Of a stretch of 64,000 nucleotides of DNA, positions 47,801 to 62,954 are shown piece after piece. Numbering within the stretch: position 1 is the stretch's first letter; each line of letters opens with the position of its first letter. The position numbers and the translations under genes are program-made. The notes below the pieces were generated by a model that was not told the DNA's origin, made no database searches, and saw only the letters and a list, made by a program, of their open reading frames with translations. This stretch comes from Erythrocercus mccallii (lineage: Eukaryota; Chordata; Aves; Passeriformes; Dicruridae), in assembly GCA_013397435.1 (NCBI GenBank), contig VZRG01001978.1:1-64000 (forward strand), written 5' to 3'.

Positions 47801-50800
47801 AGGAAAATCAGACTCAGAATTTTTAATTTTTTCCAGCTATTAAGTACCTTTCAGTTAATTTCCTTTTTTGCTATTAATGCTGAAAAATGTCACTTCCTCA
47901 ATGTTTTTCATTCCCCCTTTTTCCATTTGGATAATAAAAATAGAAGGGTAAGACTCATAGCAGGATTACAGCAATGAAATCATATTATCACTGCCTTCAG
48001 TTTCCCCTTCCTGAACACCATGCTTCCCTACTGAGTTTGTAAATATCTATTTTTTCAGAGCATGGAACCATGGGGTTTTTTTCCTATTTTAAACAAAGCA
48101 ATATTAAATCAAGTCTTTACTTTCAAAATTACTCACTGGATAGATCTCTTATTCATTAGAGCTCTTTAGCAGTTTAACTAAATGCCAGTAAAATTAAGGA
48201 AGGATGATTCAAGATTGGGTCATACCTAAATTTTACTACAGTTTAGTTTACTTTCAGCATATTAAAGGTTTTTTTAAGTGCATTTTTATATCATAACTTT
48301 GCTGTTGATGATATGCTGTGGGAGCAGCACAGGTGTTTGACTTCTGCTTCATTGACACACAAGAACCATTTGCCACCTCCTCAGGCCAATTATCTCATGC
48401 ACTCTCCATTTCAAAACCTACCAACTGAATTCATTTGAAAGGAAATAATCCTACATTAAAGGAGGTCCCACAAGTAAAGGCTACTTACTCTGTGTAAAGC
48501 AATGAAAAATTACAGTCCTTAAATTATAGTTGTTGGCATTTCAGCTTTTAGTTTCAGACTCCCAAGAGCTGTTACCACCTTTTTGAGGTGGAAATAGTAA
48601 TTTCTATTAAGATGTGACAGCATCTTCCCATAGTGTGTCTCAGGGAATTTCTGAGAAATTTGTGCCAAACCTCTTATTTGGTTCAGTTGGTATTGGGAGA
48701 CTCTCTGATGATCAGTTCTCATGGTTGCTTGGAATCCTCTGTGATAGAGAGGGGTTTTTTTCTTTTTTTTCCTATTGCAAACCCATCCTGATGGGTTTTG
48801 CAGTGTACACTACCCACAGTTCTTGTGCCAGGTTAAAATTCTCTGCTGCCATGTGAACAGAATAAACTGTAGCAATGGTATGCAGACAAATGTGGCCCTT
48901 TGTTTATTGCAATCGCATAAATCTGTGTGTATTGATACTGGTGCAAAGGTCTCTGATGATCCTGAAAGAGAGAATTTGGGCAGGATATCAATCTCTTATG
49001 GTCCCAAAATAATGCCATGAGATCTTTAACTTCCGCTTGAACAAGCACTAAAGGCAGAGAGATGGAAACTTGGATTAACTTCTTAGCCAAGTGACACCTC
49101 TCGCAATGTTTTTGACCCTTACTTTAAAGCTGTCACCGGTTGCCTTGATTTATGGAAACACTATCCTTTTAAATCCTCCTCCCTCTTATCTCTGCAGGCA
49201 GTTTCCTGATTTGCTTTTCTTTCTCTTAGATCATCCATATTATTTCTTGTCAGGGGCTGTGTGGACAGCCACACTTTCGATGGTACTCAGAAAGAAAAAT
49301 GATTCTCTGTTTTCTAGCTGAACAGAAAATATTACAGATGGTTTTAGTAGTTTCACTCAGAAGACTTCAAGACTTTTTGTTTCAGGTTACAGAAAGAAAA
49401 ATAATAATTTTTAAAAATGCAGAAAAATATCACTGCGAAGTCATTTTCATCTTACTCCAATTTCACAAGCTAAGTTTCCCAGGAAAATCTGAAGTGTGCT
49501 ACAGTAACAGGATACCTTTTCCATCATTCCAAAGAGCTTTCGTCAGTAATAAAGAACCTGTTGGGCTAACACTGATTCACCAACAAAAATAAAAGCTGGC
49601 CCCAGCCTCAGAGATTATGTCTATACATTAGTAGTGTACAAAAAAACCATGACCAGGGAACAGGTCAGAGCATGAGCACACCAATATCTCTCTTATTTAA
49701 CAGTTGCCATCATCCCTGTTTTGCCTTGTGCCATTTAGTGTTATCCAGACAATACCTGGGTACAGTTCAAGAACTGCACATGCCTGTTTCCCATAGGCAG
49801 TTTGGATATTTTCATCCTGGTGTTCTTTGGAGAGAAGCAGGACCCAGTGTGTGAAGTCAGGCCATGCCATATCCTTGGGGGTCAGGGACACAGAATGGTC
49901 TTTGTCTATTTTTACAGCTCAGACACAGGCAGAGAATCTGCAGCTGAAGCACAAGGAAAGTGGCAACAGAGGAAGACTGGAGAACCAGCCCAGAGGAAGG
50001 AAATTCTGTGAGACATCAGCTGGAGAAACATTGTCTATACTGGCATAGCCTCAACTGTATTTAAAGGGAGCTTTTCTAGAATCTAGTTGGTCAAGTTGAA
50101 AGAAATAATGAAGCCTGGCTCAAATGCTAAAAATAGATAATAGGGTAGGATTGTTAGACTTTGCTTTTTAGGCAGAAATACACATTAGTTTTAAAATTTT
50201 TAAAGAAACTACCATTGGCCACACTGTTATTATCCCCTGCCCATACTGGTGGCTTTCACAATTTCCTTTGGAGAGAGGACACTTAAGCTAATTCTGCTCC
50301 CATCCAAAAAAAAGAGTGATGAGGTGGGACACAAATGAAGCAGAGCACATTTCTCCTGCTCCAGTGGTGGCTGATCTGCCTTGTGGAAGCCTGACCTTTC
50401 CCAGACACTCATTCAAACACACCCCATAAAATGTTCAATACTCTCTATTATGTTCATTTTTCTGCCATGGGTTAGGAAAATCTAAAAAAAAAAGTCTGAA
50501 AGGTAATTTTGCAAAGAAGACTACTGTTAAATCGGTTACCATACAATGGCCTTACAGTTGAGATTGACATCTCCTTTGGTATGTGAGAAACTGTAGAAAT
50601 AGACTTTTAAGAATTTGAAAATATGGACAAGCAAGTCGTACTTGATGTCCTTCTGAAAAGGCATCCACAAAGGTCATAAAACCAGAAAAAAGGAGTACAA
50701 AATAGTAAGTCAGATATGTCACTTGAATGTAGACCAGTGCTCTCGACAGAGTAATAACTTGAATGACAAAAACGTTAAGGAGAAGGATCAGGTCTCCTCA

Positions 50801-50979
50801 ATGTGAAACTAAATGTGAAATAAATCTACCTTCAGCAAAGTCACTTTCCTTGTGATATTAGTATTGCAGTGTCCTTCTGCAAAGAGATCAAAACTGTCCC
50901 ACCTTAATTATTTTACATGCTAAACGAACTGGGGACTTGTGACCCAAATTCTCTGAGTGAATTCATACAGTTTTTCATA

Positions 50980-51025
<46 letters not shown>

Positions 51026-54000
51026 CATGAATCTAGAGTAAATTTCCTTTCCTTTTTTTAAAAAAGTTATTCTGGTGAAGAAGTGAACAGTGACATGAAT
51101 GCCAGAACTGTCTGCAGCACCACCTCCTGCTGCTCCAAACCAGCAATGTGGGTAAGATCACAAACAAACAGTACAGTCCCAGTAGGTTCCAAATATCCTG
51201 AACTTCCACTCATTAAAGCTGGGCCTTAAAACAATACAATATGGCTTCCCTAGAGATTTTTTTTCTGAGAAAAAAGAATAATACACTGAATCTTAAATTT
51301 TTTTTTTCCGTGTCTTGAGACTTTTTGTAATGAAGCAGGGAAAGTGCAGTATGATTTCATGATGTCTTCTCTATATACATTGTGAATATTGACTTTTTTG
51401 TCAATTAAAATGTAAACATAGCTTGAAGATTCCACACAGCTTTAATACATGATCTGCACAGTTACTCAGACTGTGGGTATTTTAGGAACATGACCAGATT
51501 GCAGATATCAGAAGCAGATAATTTTACTCAGTATAATTATTGCAGCTTTCTTATATGACTTAAAATGTGCAAAGTTGAAGTTTTCTTTTTTTCCAAAGTC
51601 AATTACCACAAAGCCATGGGAGAAAAGCGTTTTTTTTCCACATGAAACCCAAGTTCTTAAGCTCTGTTCACACAGCTGGGCATGCAGAATCAGTAAAGCT
51701 CTTAAAAATTCCCCAGGGAATTAATGTGACTTAATGGCAATGGAACAATGGGATAGGGCTTGTCACAGTCTTCCCAATGACTTCCAAATAAAATAAAGTG
51801 TAAAAAAATAAATAAAATGGGAAAAAAGAGAGCCATTCAATCTTCCCTGACAGAGATAGTTGCAATGGTATTAACCAGCAAATTTGTTCAGACCAAGACT
51901 GTGACCCTCACTGTGTTTATTGCGATGAGACCACTGCCACAGTCATTTGAAGTGTAGTATGTGAAAATTCTTCATTATTTCTGCACTAGTTTGTTCTGCT
52001 ACAGTAGCTGAGGCAATTTAAAGGCCAACTCATGAGAATTGCTGCAGCATATATGTTAAATGTGAACGTTATGTTAATATCACAACCCAGTCTAATTTAG
52101 CAGCTCTATAACGCGTAGTACAAGATGGTCCCTTGTCTCCTTTGAACTGAAGAGATGTCTTTTCTTACTGTGGGGACAATTTTAAACTGATCACTGAGAG
52201 ACATTTTGGCTGAGCATTTTATATGATTTTATGGTTCTTATAATCTTGATTCTTTTTTAATAGAGAGAAACTGGCTGGCCTTCTCATGTGAATCATTCTG
52301 GTGTTGGGAAAGGGAAAACAGCTTGTAAATGTTACATAAAAACAGGAGGGGAATTGAGTTACAGATGTACCCCAAAGCATCCAAACCAGTAAAACACATC
52401 ACATATTATTCTTGAACAGTGCAGCCTCTTCAGAGGTACTGGATTGCTTCTCCAAAATCCTGTTTAATACATTGAAAATGACAGCCCCTGTCTTGAGGCT
52501 GACAGGACTGGCATCAGTGGAGGGGTCTCCTTTTGTCCCACCAAGCCTGAGCACTGATAGGTCATCCTGTGCCTGTTATCTCTTTCCTGCTGTCAAAGCA
52601 TCAGAGGTATCCCTGTTCACTTTGGGTTTCTGCTGCCTGTCACTTCAACTGTGAGTGACCCAGCCCAGGGTATCCTCTGTGCCACCCTTGTGTGTTGATG
52701 GACACTGCTAGTCTTTGTCTTCTCCTTCTTCCAGACTTTCCTGCAGTTGTCTCAAGTATGAGGCTCACAAATGGCCTGATAGTAATTACTAAGCTGGCAT
52801 AGATTGTGAGGGGGCTGTGAAAAGGGTAGACCTGTAAATTTATTTATTGTAGTTCCACAACTGAATAAAAAGGAGAGAGGGAGAAAAAGAAGGTGGTATT
52901 TGACAACGTGCAAGAGGTAAATCAGTTCCGGTCTGGAAAGGTTAAAAATTGAAAACCTGTTCCTTTGTCCAGCAACCCAACCTAAAAGACAGTCCTGAGA
53001 AAAGGTGCTCCTGAAAACAGCCTCATGCCATTCTGACTCAATATCCTGTCAGTATAAGCTATCAAACCCTGGGGCAGGATTCAAGGCTTTTAGGACTTTA
53101 CAGGATTTTAGGGTGAGGTTCAATCCATCACTCTGCTGAGAACATTTGAACCTACTTCATCCCACCTAGAAGAATGTCGTAAGTTCAGCATTATGGTTCA
53201 GCTCTTTCACTTTCCATAGATTAAGATTCAAAAAATTGGAGCATAACTACCACTACTCAAGAGAACACTTCAAAAAAGTGTGTGGGATAACTGGTGCAGA
53301 CATTTTTATATGGAATGATGTATATTTAAATCAAAGTTCTCAAAGGAGACACTGGAGGAACCTCCAACATTTCTGACATAAGATTGCCATACTCACTTGA
53401 AATCATACTTTGTTTTATTGAGAATGATGAGAAATTGCTGTGGGAGGAGAAAGATTTAAATTACTTTTTGTTGTTAGAAACAAAATTTGATCCTGTGTTT
53501 TCCAAATTCTGCATGAATTCAATTATTACTAAGTAAAAACGAAGACTTTGTTTCTGTTTCTCTTTAAGGCAGAGTTAAGAAACTAGCCTTTTTCCTTCCA
53601 AACTCATAAAATTTCCTTGACACAGAACTCAAGAGTGCTACCATATCTCAAAAAAAAAAAGGAAAAAAAAATTCAAAATTACCCAGCTTTCAGAGTAAAT
53701 CTTATTCTTAGATTTAATCTAACCTAACCTAATCCAGGCTTCTCAGTTTTCTCAGATGCACCACACAGTTCAGACTCCAATTACTGTGTTCACACATCAG
53801 TATTTTGCCACTTTGATTTATTCTGAAAATTCTCTTCAGCTTCTAATTCTTATTGCAGCTATTGATGTATGGGCTTCCTGATGCAGCAAGACAATAATTC
53901 TTGATGGAAGGCACACAAGGATTTTTTGGGAATGCAAGAAGGGAGAAATCTGAAGAAGCCAAATCAGAGAGTGACAAAAGTGTATATTGGGTAGAGGATA

Positions 54001-57000
54001 TTGTTTTTACTGCCTGGTGACATCAAAGTCAGACTGTGTTCTGCATTGCATCTGCTGTGATATACCTTATTTGAAGAAATACAGCTCCCATGGTACGTTT
54101 CCTAAAGCCAAAATTGAATATACATCTAAAATTCACTTAGAGAGAAGCTGAACAAAAAAAATTACCTACAATAAGTAGAAGTTCCTAGATTAAATACTTG
54201 ACTGCTTATTTTGGAGATCACTTCTCAAGCTAACATAGATGCAGGTCATGTTTTCCAAAGTCTTGAACTCTATTGGCTGGGTCATAAAATTGTTGTGGGA
54301 GGCTATTGTGCAGCACATTCTTTAGGGAGTATGTTTCAATGTAGATCACTGTACTCTGAGATAAAACCTCTCCTTTGGCAGTTTGTAAAGGTTTGGGCTT
54401 TTCAGAAAGTCCATGCAAACCCAAAAAACCCCCTAGAAAACAGCCTGGGGAAAGGCATTGACCATGTATCAAGAATTTCTTTTCCATCCAATTCTTTTGT
54501 GAAGGGTAGAAGGGAAGACTGGAGTCATAGAGACAGGGAAGCTTACTTGGGAGGAAGGGAGGCAACAGAGCTAAATGATGACTTATGAATAATCATTTCT
54601 TTTGTTGCCATGACATTTTATTACATTTGGCACCAAATGGCTGTGTCGTTATAGGAATTTATGTTCATTCCTCATTCAAATGGAAAAAAGAAATTAACAA
54701 TTTGTTTCTAAAACAAAAAGAATGTACAGAAGTATCTGCAAGGAAAATTACTTCTTTCATTTAGTCCAGCTTTAATAATGTGTAAAAGTAGGAACTTACT
54801 GTCAAGCTGGTTTAGTCAAATTCTGTTTGGTTGCCCTTGGGCTTTATAGTTACTCAAGCAGAGGAAGAAATCTGCTAGCCATGTTCAAAACTGAAAAAAA
54901 CATGGGTAAGATTTTAAAAGGTTGGTTTGCTTCCAGAGACTGTGTCACTCAAGTTTTTGGTACTGGTTCTCGAATTAATTACAATTATCCATCCCTATCA
55001 GAATTTATCTAAAGATTTCCTGAGACTTGGACACTGGGCAGGCTGTATTAGGTTAGATACACAGACATGAAGAGCTTGCCAAGTGAAACCAGTGTCTGTG
55101 GAGCCTGGGGTGAGAAAACAAGACATCCCACCTGTGTCTAAACTGCAAGTTGTGTTTGCCTCTTTCCTCTCTCATCTCAGAGGTGGACCTATCCAGTGCC
55201 TCCATATATTTCCTCTGAAGCTTCTAGACTGCTTTCAAAGCTGAATGACAGCAACACTTGCACTAAAGAGAGCTGGAGCTGGGGTTTGCTGAAATAAAGT
55301 TCAGTGTCTGTGGGTGTTCTTCCAGTTAGACACTGGTGTGCCCATGGCAACTGACTTCTGGTGATGTCCATTTTGTGGTGTTGTTCTTGGATAGCTGAAA
55401 TAGAGAATGCTTTTACAGCTATTTGCTTCACTTGACTGAGGATGGAATGGTTCCAGTTGTGTAAATAGCGCCTGGTGCTCTTCCAGTTTTTCTCCTCACT
55501 ACCCCATGGAGATGCATTTGCTTAAGCAGGGCTTAGTAGGAGAAGAAGCTCTGCTGGATTCCTCTTCACAAACCTTCCAGAACATCTCCTGCCTGACCTA
55601 CAGCATCCCTGTCAGTACAGCCCGTGACCTCTCCTTGAACAAAAACCAGTTTTACCACATTAAGTCATGGTTTTGTCTAATAGCAAATTAAGAGGGATAA
55701 CTTAACCCATGCGACTCTTGGTAGGACTTGCGCCTCCAGAGACAATCAGTGAATATCCCAATCAGCTACACAATTTTCTATCCTTATATGAATCCCATGA
55801 GATAACAGTTGCACGAAAAGGAATATTATCTAATTAACACGTGCAGTTGGAATTTGATCTTCCATTTTCCATTGGAATATCCCAGCTGAAACTGCATCCA
55901 CATCACTACAGGATTTATGAGGATTACACAAAGTGCTTTTTCCCATACACATGCTGAGTATGAGTTTCATCCATCAATGCAAGCTTGCCTAAGCCCTGTG
56001 AATTAAGGGTTAGACATGACTTTGAAATCCTATCTCAAGTGACAGAAAAAATGTAAAGTGTAGAGAATATAATATATGTGTGGATATGAATTTTTTTCCC
56101 ATGGATAGTTGTAATCTGTAGTTTACGAATGTTAAATTTGGGCTGAAAGGTATAACAACTTGCATAACATAGTTTTTCTTTGCTTGATAACTAAACAGCA
56201 TGAGAATTAAAAATCATCTTTTGATATTCCATGTTGGAGTAATAACATCTGAAAGTTACAGCTGATTTTAGAGGCTTGCTTGCATCCAAATAGTTACAGA
56301 GGAAAGGAGTGAAAATTAGTACTTATAATTCCCTGGCTCCTAGTTTCAGAGCCACATGCCTAGGTGCTTCCGGGAAAAATGATGGAGAAGGGGAGATGCC
56401 TGAGTTCTGGTCTGATATAAATTCCTTAAGTTACATTTGTTCTGGAGTTATATTGTTGATGTCTTCTGAAGATATGACACACTATATGCTACATAAAAAT
56501 GTATTTAGCAAAAAAAATGAAAGCATTCACTGCTGACTAGCAAAAATTACTCTCCTTCTCCACAGGTACTGGAGTTGGTACAGTGTCGAACACGAACAAT
56601 CCAACCACACAAAAAGTCCATCAACCTTTCCTATCCGGGGACTATTGTCTGAAACACATGGAAAAAACCCAAAACACCAGGCAGAGAAACAGTACAAAAA
56701 GGAAGTGGCTTTTGTCCTTTCATGGCCTTTTAGCTTTGCCAAGGTCTCATTCAGACCTTTGAAAGAAGTGGGAAATACTCAAAGCTTTAGGTTAGAGACC
56801 ATCTTTCCTTTTTCTTTTTTTCTCAGCATTAACTTTCTTCTCAAGCCCTTAAGTATCCTTAAAACCTTCTTCCTCCAGGAAGTAGCATTAGGAACAGAGA
56901 AAGTCTAGACAGAAAAGCAGTGTATTCCAGGGGCCATAGAGACAGGATAGGCAGTAGAAGAATAACAAATAGAAGACTATTCATGAAGAGCTGATCTTTG

Positions 57001-60000
57001 GCATCCTCTGGCATATCCATAGAGTTGGAAATCATGCCAGTTCTTGGGTTCTGTTCAAAACAGTGCAAAAGAAAGACCAGCAACATCATCACTATCTTTA
57101 GAAGAGCTATCCTAGTGCAGAGAAAGCTGCTAAAATCAAGATCACAAGAGAAAGAGGTTTTCAGTCCAGCTTGTGTAATTTTAATGGAGACATAATTTGA
57201 AGGACTGGTGAGCACTGACCTGGAAAATTAGTTTCTAACTGAGATATCTAAGAGGTACAACCAAAAATATCCAGTTAGTTTTAGCAGCTGAGCCTACAAA
57301 ATGCAAATTCAATTGCTCAGAGATTCCTAATGGTTAAAAAATATCCTGTCATGTAGGCTAGATACTGATCAGGATGCTTTACTTGAGTAATTTCTGAAAA
57401 CCAAGACCCTATAAAACATAATATATTTGCTGGTAAAGAGATATTAATTGCATTTGTACCTCCTTCTGTCCAGCTGGATTAAGTTCTTGCTGAGCACATC
57501 AGACAGCTTTTATTCACTTCTTGTCATGCTAAGTAAGAAAGCATTTAATGCTAGAAAATAGCTTTAAAACTATATAAATCTTTGCAGCCACAAAAGGACC
57601 CACTCAGACTGAAAATCCATGCTTTTTAAAACAAACTCATTTTGTTAACATATTTCCAATCCATGTATTCAAAGTAATGTTTAACCCTTTTTGTCTTTTC
57701 TCCCCTCTTATGGGATACCCTTGTTCACTTATTGCAGTATACTTGATTTAGATACAGCTCTTCACTTTTTGCTCAAACAAAGTACAATGTACTTTAAGAA
57801 TGGTAAAGTCTCATTAAAGCAAGTAAATGTAAATTGCAGGTCACTCTCAATAACTTTGCATGGCAAGAGAACTGATGCATGCCTTTCACTATGGAGTGAT
57901 GTATAATAATAAAAATCCTGGGAAAGTTAAATGGACAAGCCTGGATCAGATATTCCCTCAAAAATGTCATCATTCTGTAAACCTGAGAGGCTCAACAGGA
58001 CACTTTACATGCCAAAAATGTAATCATTTGAAAGTGGGAGCACAGCCTAGATTTAGCCAAGTCCAGGCTTTAGAATTTAGCAACATACTACATGGCTGAT
58101 AACAAAATATCTGACAGAATTTGGATTTTTATCTGTTCATACTTGCCATTTACGGATGTAGACTTGATATTTTATTTTCTTAATTAAGTTTTCATAATGA
58201 AAATGTTTCTGGATCATATGAGTTACCTAGTTCAAACATCCTGTTAAAGAAATGTAACTCCTCAGTTTCGAAAATATGAAATATTTTGTGTCTAAAAAGC
58301 TCATTAGTGCTAGAAATTTTTTTAGACTATCCACAAATTGAATTACTGACTATATTTTGAAGAAAAAAAAATCATGAATTGTGGTGGAAAATTATTGATT
58401 TAGCAATTCACTCATAAATACTAAATGAAAAAAAAAACAACCAAGAGACTGCTACACCTGGAAACCACATGTGTTTAAAAAGGATGCTCATTCCAACACT
58501 GGCCTCTGGCTCAGGCCTCTATGTTTAGTTCTGTTCAACCTTGAGGTGTAATAGGTATAAACTTCACTGTTAACTCTAAATTCAGACATTACCAGGATTC
58601 ATACAACCTGTGGGCAAATTCTATTACCAAATGAGTTGGTTGCTTCACTCCCAGAAAAGATTTGATTACCTGAGTCCTTGCATGCAGTGATTTCCCATTC
58701 TCTGTGTTAGCAGAGGTCCGTGACAGCAGATTTCAAGTTGATGATCAGCCATCAGCCAGTTTTTCTCCCTGAAGTCAACAAGTTAGTTTTTTCTGGCTGA
58801 TATTAATCTGAGACATAGCTTTTAAGTAGGAGCCATGATAATACAATCATGTTCATTTTTGAATGCGAATTTAAAGAACTATTTGAAAGACTCTCAGTAA
58901 AACAAATAAAGGAAAAATATCATAGGCACCTGTATGCAGACTGAAAATTAACTACTCTGCCAGCTTCTTGCTGGATTGGTCTAAATATTCCTGTACCTTC
59001 ACCAATTACTTTTAATATGAATATTTGGATTTCACTGTAGTAGTGTTGCAATATTATCTGCATAAATCTTTTTTCAAACAGTCTTCATTTAATGTGTGCT
59101 TTGCTTGGTCAAGGCCTAGAAACAAAGAAGAATTCTTTAAAATGAACAGGAATGAATTCCAAGGATGAGAAGATATCCCTCAGGAGTTTCAAAGGAACAT
59201 ATATTGAGTAATATTATCAGGAATTCTATAGGCAACATTAATTGTTGCCATTCCCAAACACTTGAAAAATCAATCATTGGCTTACATGAGACTCAAAATC
59301 TATAACATGTTCCAAGCATGGTTTTCAGATATCTTCTGTTTGCTTTTTATTACTGAAGTTGCTATGGTTTAAAATTCCAAGATTTTCTCTGCCACAGCCT
59401 GTAAGCTGATGTTTTATCTTTGTTTAATGGAAACTGATCTTATATGAACATACAGCTCGGAGATGAATTTTCAGAAATCTGTCAGCTATTCCTTAAATTC
59501 TAAGAATTAAAATTAAATTTCTAAGTCTTAAAATAATATGATAGACTCAGATTTACAGAGGCAGGTAAGAAACCACCTTATGGCATTTTGCTTCTGTGAT
59601 TTGGAGATCCCTTGAGAGGTTTCCTTCCCGAATGTGTTGCTGTAGAACCTAAGACCTGTTCCATAAAAATCTTGCTCCAAAGAGGGGACCATACCAGTTT
59701 GTCAAGGCCCAAGAATTCATCTCTTGGGATCTTTTCATCACACCTGTGCAGTTCTTCATTGTGTGGTACAGTAAAACTGATAGCTCCACTTGCTGTCTCT
59801 CTCTAAGAGAAGAAATAAACACCAGAGTGTGTGAGGGACCAGAGCCCAGTACTGCAAGACTGATGCTTAAAAAGCTCATTGTCTATGAAATGCATTGTAT
59901 GTCCTTCACTAGATTGTGAAAATTTGGAATCTAAAGTAATTGTATGATGTCTTCCTTACACCAGTCTTTTTGTATTCATCTTATCAACAATTTCTAGGGA

Positions 60001-62371
60001 ATTGGTATTAGACTTTCTTATAAACTGGGAGACAGGACACAGAGATAGATTACCTTGGACAAATCTCCAAAAGACTTGAACCTGGGCCATCACCAGACCA
60101 TACACTTGTTCCTAACCCAAACAGGTGGAATTCAGTCTTTGCTTCCCCTTCACAAAAATAGATCTCCTTATTATTACACTTGGAGTCTGAACTGCACTCT
60201 TACTTCCTCCCAAAGAAGACAGTAGAGTTGTAGCAGATTAATTTGCCTTTTATTTCAATCAGGCAAGTAGCTTGACTTTTTAACTGACCCACATGGTTTC
60301 TGAGTTGAGGAAAAACACAAAAGGTTTTTATTAAAACCAAAATACCTTTTTGGAAACGTCCTGCTTGGTATTTGCCTTCTACATGCAAAACCTCTTTTTC
60401 TTTTATCCCTTCAAAACATTTTGATGAAATGGATCCTCAAGCCTTACTATTCAGCAATTGGGCCTTTAAAAACAAATTTTGGATTATATGAGTTCTTATA
60501 GCACATTTATATATTTATTTCTTGGATTAGTGTATTTAAGGGGCTTTGAGGAGCTGAGGGGACTTACTGCTTTTTCTAAACCATATGGGGTTCTTTTGGC
60601 ATTAGAGAGGAAGCTGTTCTATGCCAGATAACTAAGGCTTATGAACAAAGCTACTTGATTTAAAAGTTCATGCACAGGTTACAGAAACACTGGTGGTGTG
60701 AGCAGGTTTTCCTCTCCTTGCCTCTTTTAAACCCCCTAAACATCTCTTTTCCCAGCAACAGCTAACTCCAGCTAAGGGGCTTATACATGCCTGAAGAAAG
60801 CAAAATGTCTGTGCTTCTGCTCCTCCAGCAAACCTGGACACAGGTCCTGTGGCAAGCCCTCATTTACTGCCTAATTCTTTTTACAGGCAGCAGGTATTAA
60901 AGAAGCTTCTTGCAGCAGCTGTTCTGGGAAACACTGGCATGGCTGTAATCCCCTGGATGAAATGCTCCCAGGTATTTACTGACTCTGCTCAGCTGAAGAG
61001 CCTCCAATTCACTGGAGCCAGACTAACTCTGGGCTCCTGGTGTTAGTAGCCAAATGTAAAAACAAATCAAAATATATGTCCAGGATCTGAATTTTAGGCT
61101 AAGTAGGAAAAATGCCCAGATCAAAAACCTCCACAGTGGGGTACCCAGGAAGGTTCTGTCTAGCTCTTGAGTCCTTTTCAAAACATGCTTTTCTTTAAAT
61201 TTATTTCAACTTTTGAAATGTAGAATATGACTTCAAACTGGAATTAGAAACATATTTGCTTATGACTCAACTAGATAAATTGATGGGGTTTTTTCCCTCC
61301 AGTTTTTTGTTTAAGTTGAAACTACTTTTCTGATTTTTTTTCCTCATTTGGTAACTCTGAAGTTTGGGGTTATTTATTTTAAAGAAATTTTAGAAATAAA
61401 GTAAAAATAAAATAAAAGTAAAATAAAGCATCACCCAACACTGGAAAATCACTTTGGAAAGAAATATAATAAAAAATGTTCTCAAAGAAAACACTGAAAA
61501 GGAACCAGAAAACATCCTAGTGCAAGATGAACAGGAATATGAAAAAAATATAGACTTCATTAGACAGATCAATTCCTCATAACAGCCTAATCTAATAGTC
61601 AGGCTGACTAAGGGCTTTGTGTCCTTTAATGAAAAGAAGGATGGAAGAAATGCTGAAGTCCTGGTTCACTGCCTTCTCTCAGACACTTAAGTTTTATATT
61701 ACAGCCTCTGCTGTATTTTATTATTATTATTATTTTTAATACTAGGCTGCTTTAACTTCCTTATCCAGGGACTAGAGTTTTATGGATTGAGCAGACAGTG
61801 TACTAGTGAAGTTAAAATTATTCACTTTTTATATTATAGAAATAAAATAGGTCATTTGGGATGGAAAGCTTTTACAGTTGTTATAACCAAAATGGGCAAG
61901 GTGGTTCTCAACATTTTCCATCCACAGGATAACTAAGATACTTGAATTTGTCTGTCTGGCTTAGGAATGAACTAGAAGCACTTCTAATAGGAGCACAGAG
62001 GTGTTGAGCTTTCAGGCAATACTGGAATGTACTGCTACCACATTAATTTACACAATTTTATGGAGTCAGATCATAACAGAGCATGATGCCGTATGTAGGA
62101 AACACACAGACACAATGAGGTTGTGAAGTAGCTTGTACAGAAAATCTCCCAGTGAAAGCTATTCAAACACTAACATTAATTTTTTAGCCTCTCCTGCTTC
62201 TTCTTCAGCACAATGTGGTATCACTGAAGAAATGTTAATGGTCAGGCTTTCTGTGCTACTGCAAATGCTCTCACCTGGCCATGGCTCTGCAGAGGCAGCA
62301 AGGCTAAACCACAGGACTTAGCTCAGCCACAGTCACAATAAAGAACAAACCATGTTTGTCTCTGTCCATGT
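41839..62371. other. Long non-coding stretch (gene desert or large intron)
   Basis: Apart from the poly-T run at 50989-51019 and small A- or T-rich patches (for example 43148-43178 with CCAAAAAA runs, 61391-61428 A-rich, an ATT run near 61720) I recognise no gene, transposon or RNA. It could be intergenic or part of a large intron; the sequence alone does not decide. Very old CR1 pieces may be missed. Confidence 0.45.
50989..51019. repeat. Poly-T run, 31 bp
   Basis: Homopolymer seen directly. No retroposed body is recognisable on either side. Confidence 0.95.
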
Positions 62372-62452
62372 CAGGGGGCTTGGAGCTAGATGATCTTCAA
62401 GAAAAACTTTCCAACTCAAACCTTTCTAAGATTCCATTATTCTGTATTCTGT
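62372..62452 (+). mobile_element. Short CR1 LINE 3' end, sense
   Basis: GGGGGCTTGGAGCTAGATGA, then TTTCCAACTCAAACCTTTCT and ATTCCATTATTCTGTATTCT follow the order of the CR1 terminus (GATGATCTT, TCCAACYCAAACC, ATTCTRTG tail). Only about 80 bp remain. Confidence 0.78.
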
Positions 62453-62954
62453 AGTACTTAGAAGCATTCAAATTACTTCCATATTATGGTGCTGCCTGGC
62501 ATTTTTCCCCATTTTAATCCCTCTTTCTACTGTCTGAGAATCAGAATGCATGCACTGCACCAGACAAGTCTAGCCACGACCTTGCACCCAGGCATTTTTT
62601 TCCTCATTCTGTATGGATCCCACATGCCTCCACCCAGCTCTGCAATACCAGCAGATCACAGACATGCTGTGAGTTTCTACTTTGCAGTTTGCTTCTCTTC
62701 CTTGTTGCTTTCAAACCTTCAGCATCCAACCCCTCCAGCAGAACATTTTATTACTGCCTAAATGAGTCTTCTCACTTTTCACAGCACAGAATTTTCTCCC
62801 ATTTCTATCTCTGTAACAAAAGGCTTTCCAATTCTTTCTTTATGGCATCCCCATCTTTCACTACAGTGACAATGACTTCAGACGCTGTGTTGTCATGTTT
62901 TATTAGCTCACTTCTGGGTTTCTGTGCCAAAGTCATAATGAAAACATTACATTA
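62453..62954. other. Non-coding stretch, nothing recognised
   Basis: Pyrimidine-rich sequence between two CR1 relics. The plus-strand frames at 62486-62955 have no recognisable motif. Confidence 0.45.

Noticed and set aside
59580..59640. Possible CR1 3' fragment (GGAGATCCCTTGAGAGGTTTCC)
   Set aside because: Only a weak resemblance to a CR1 stretch, with no tail or flanking CR1 sequence.
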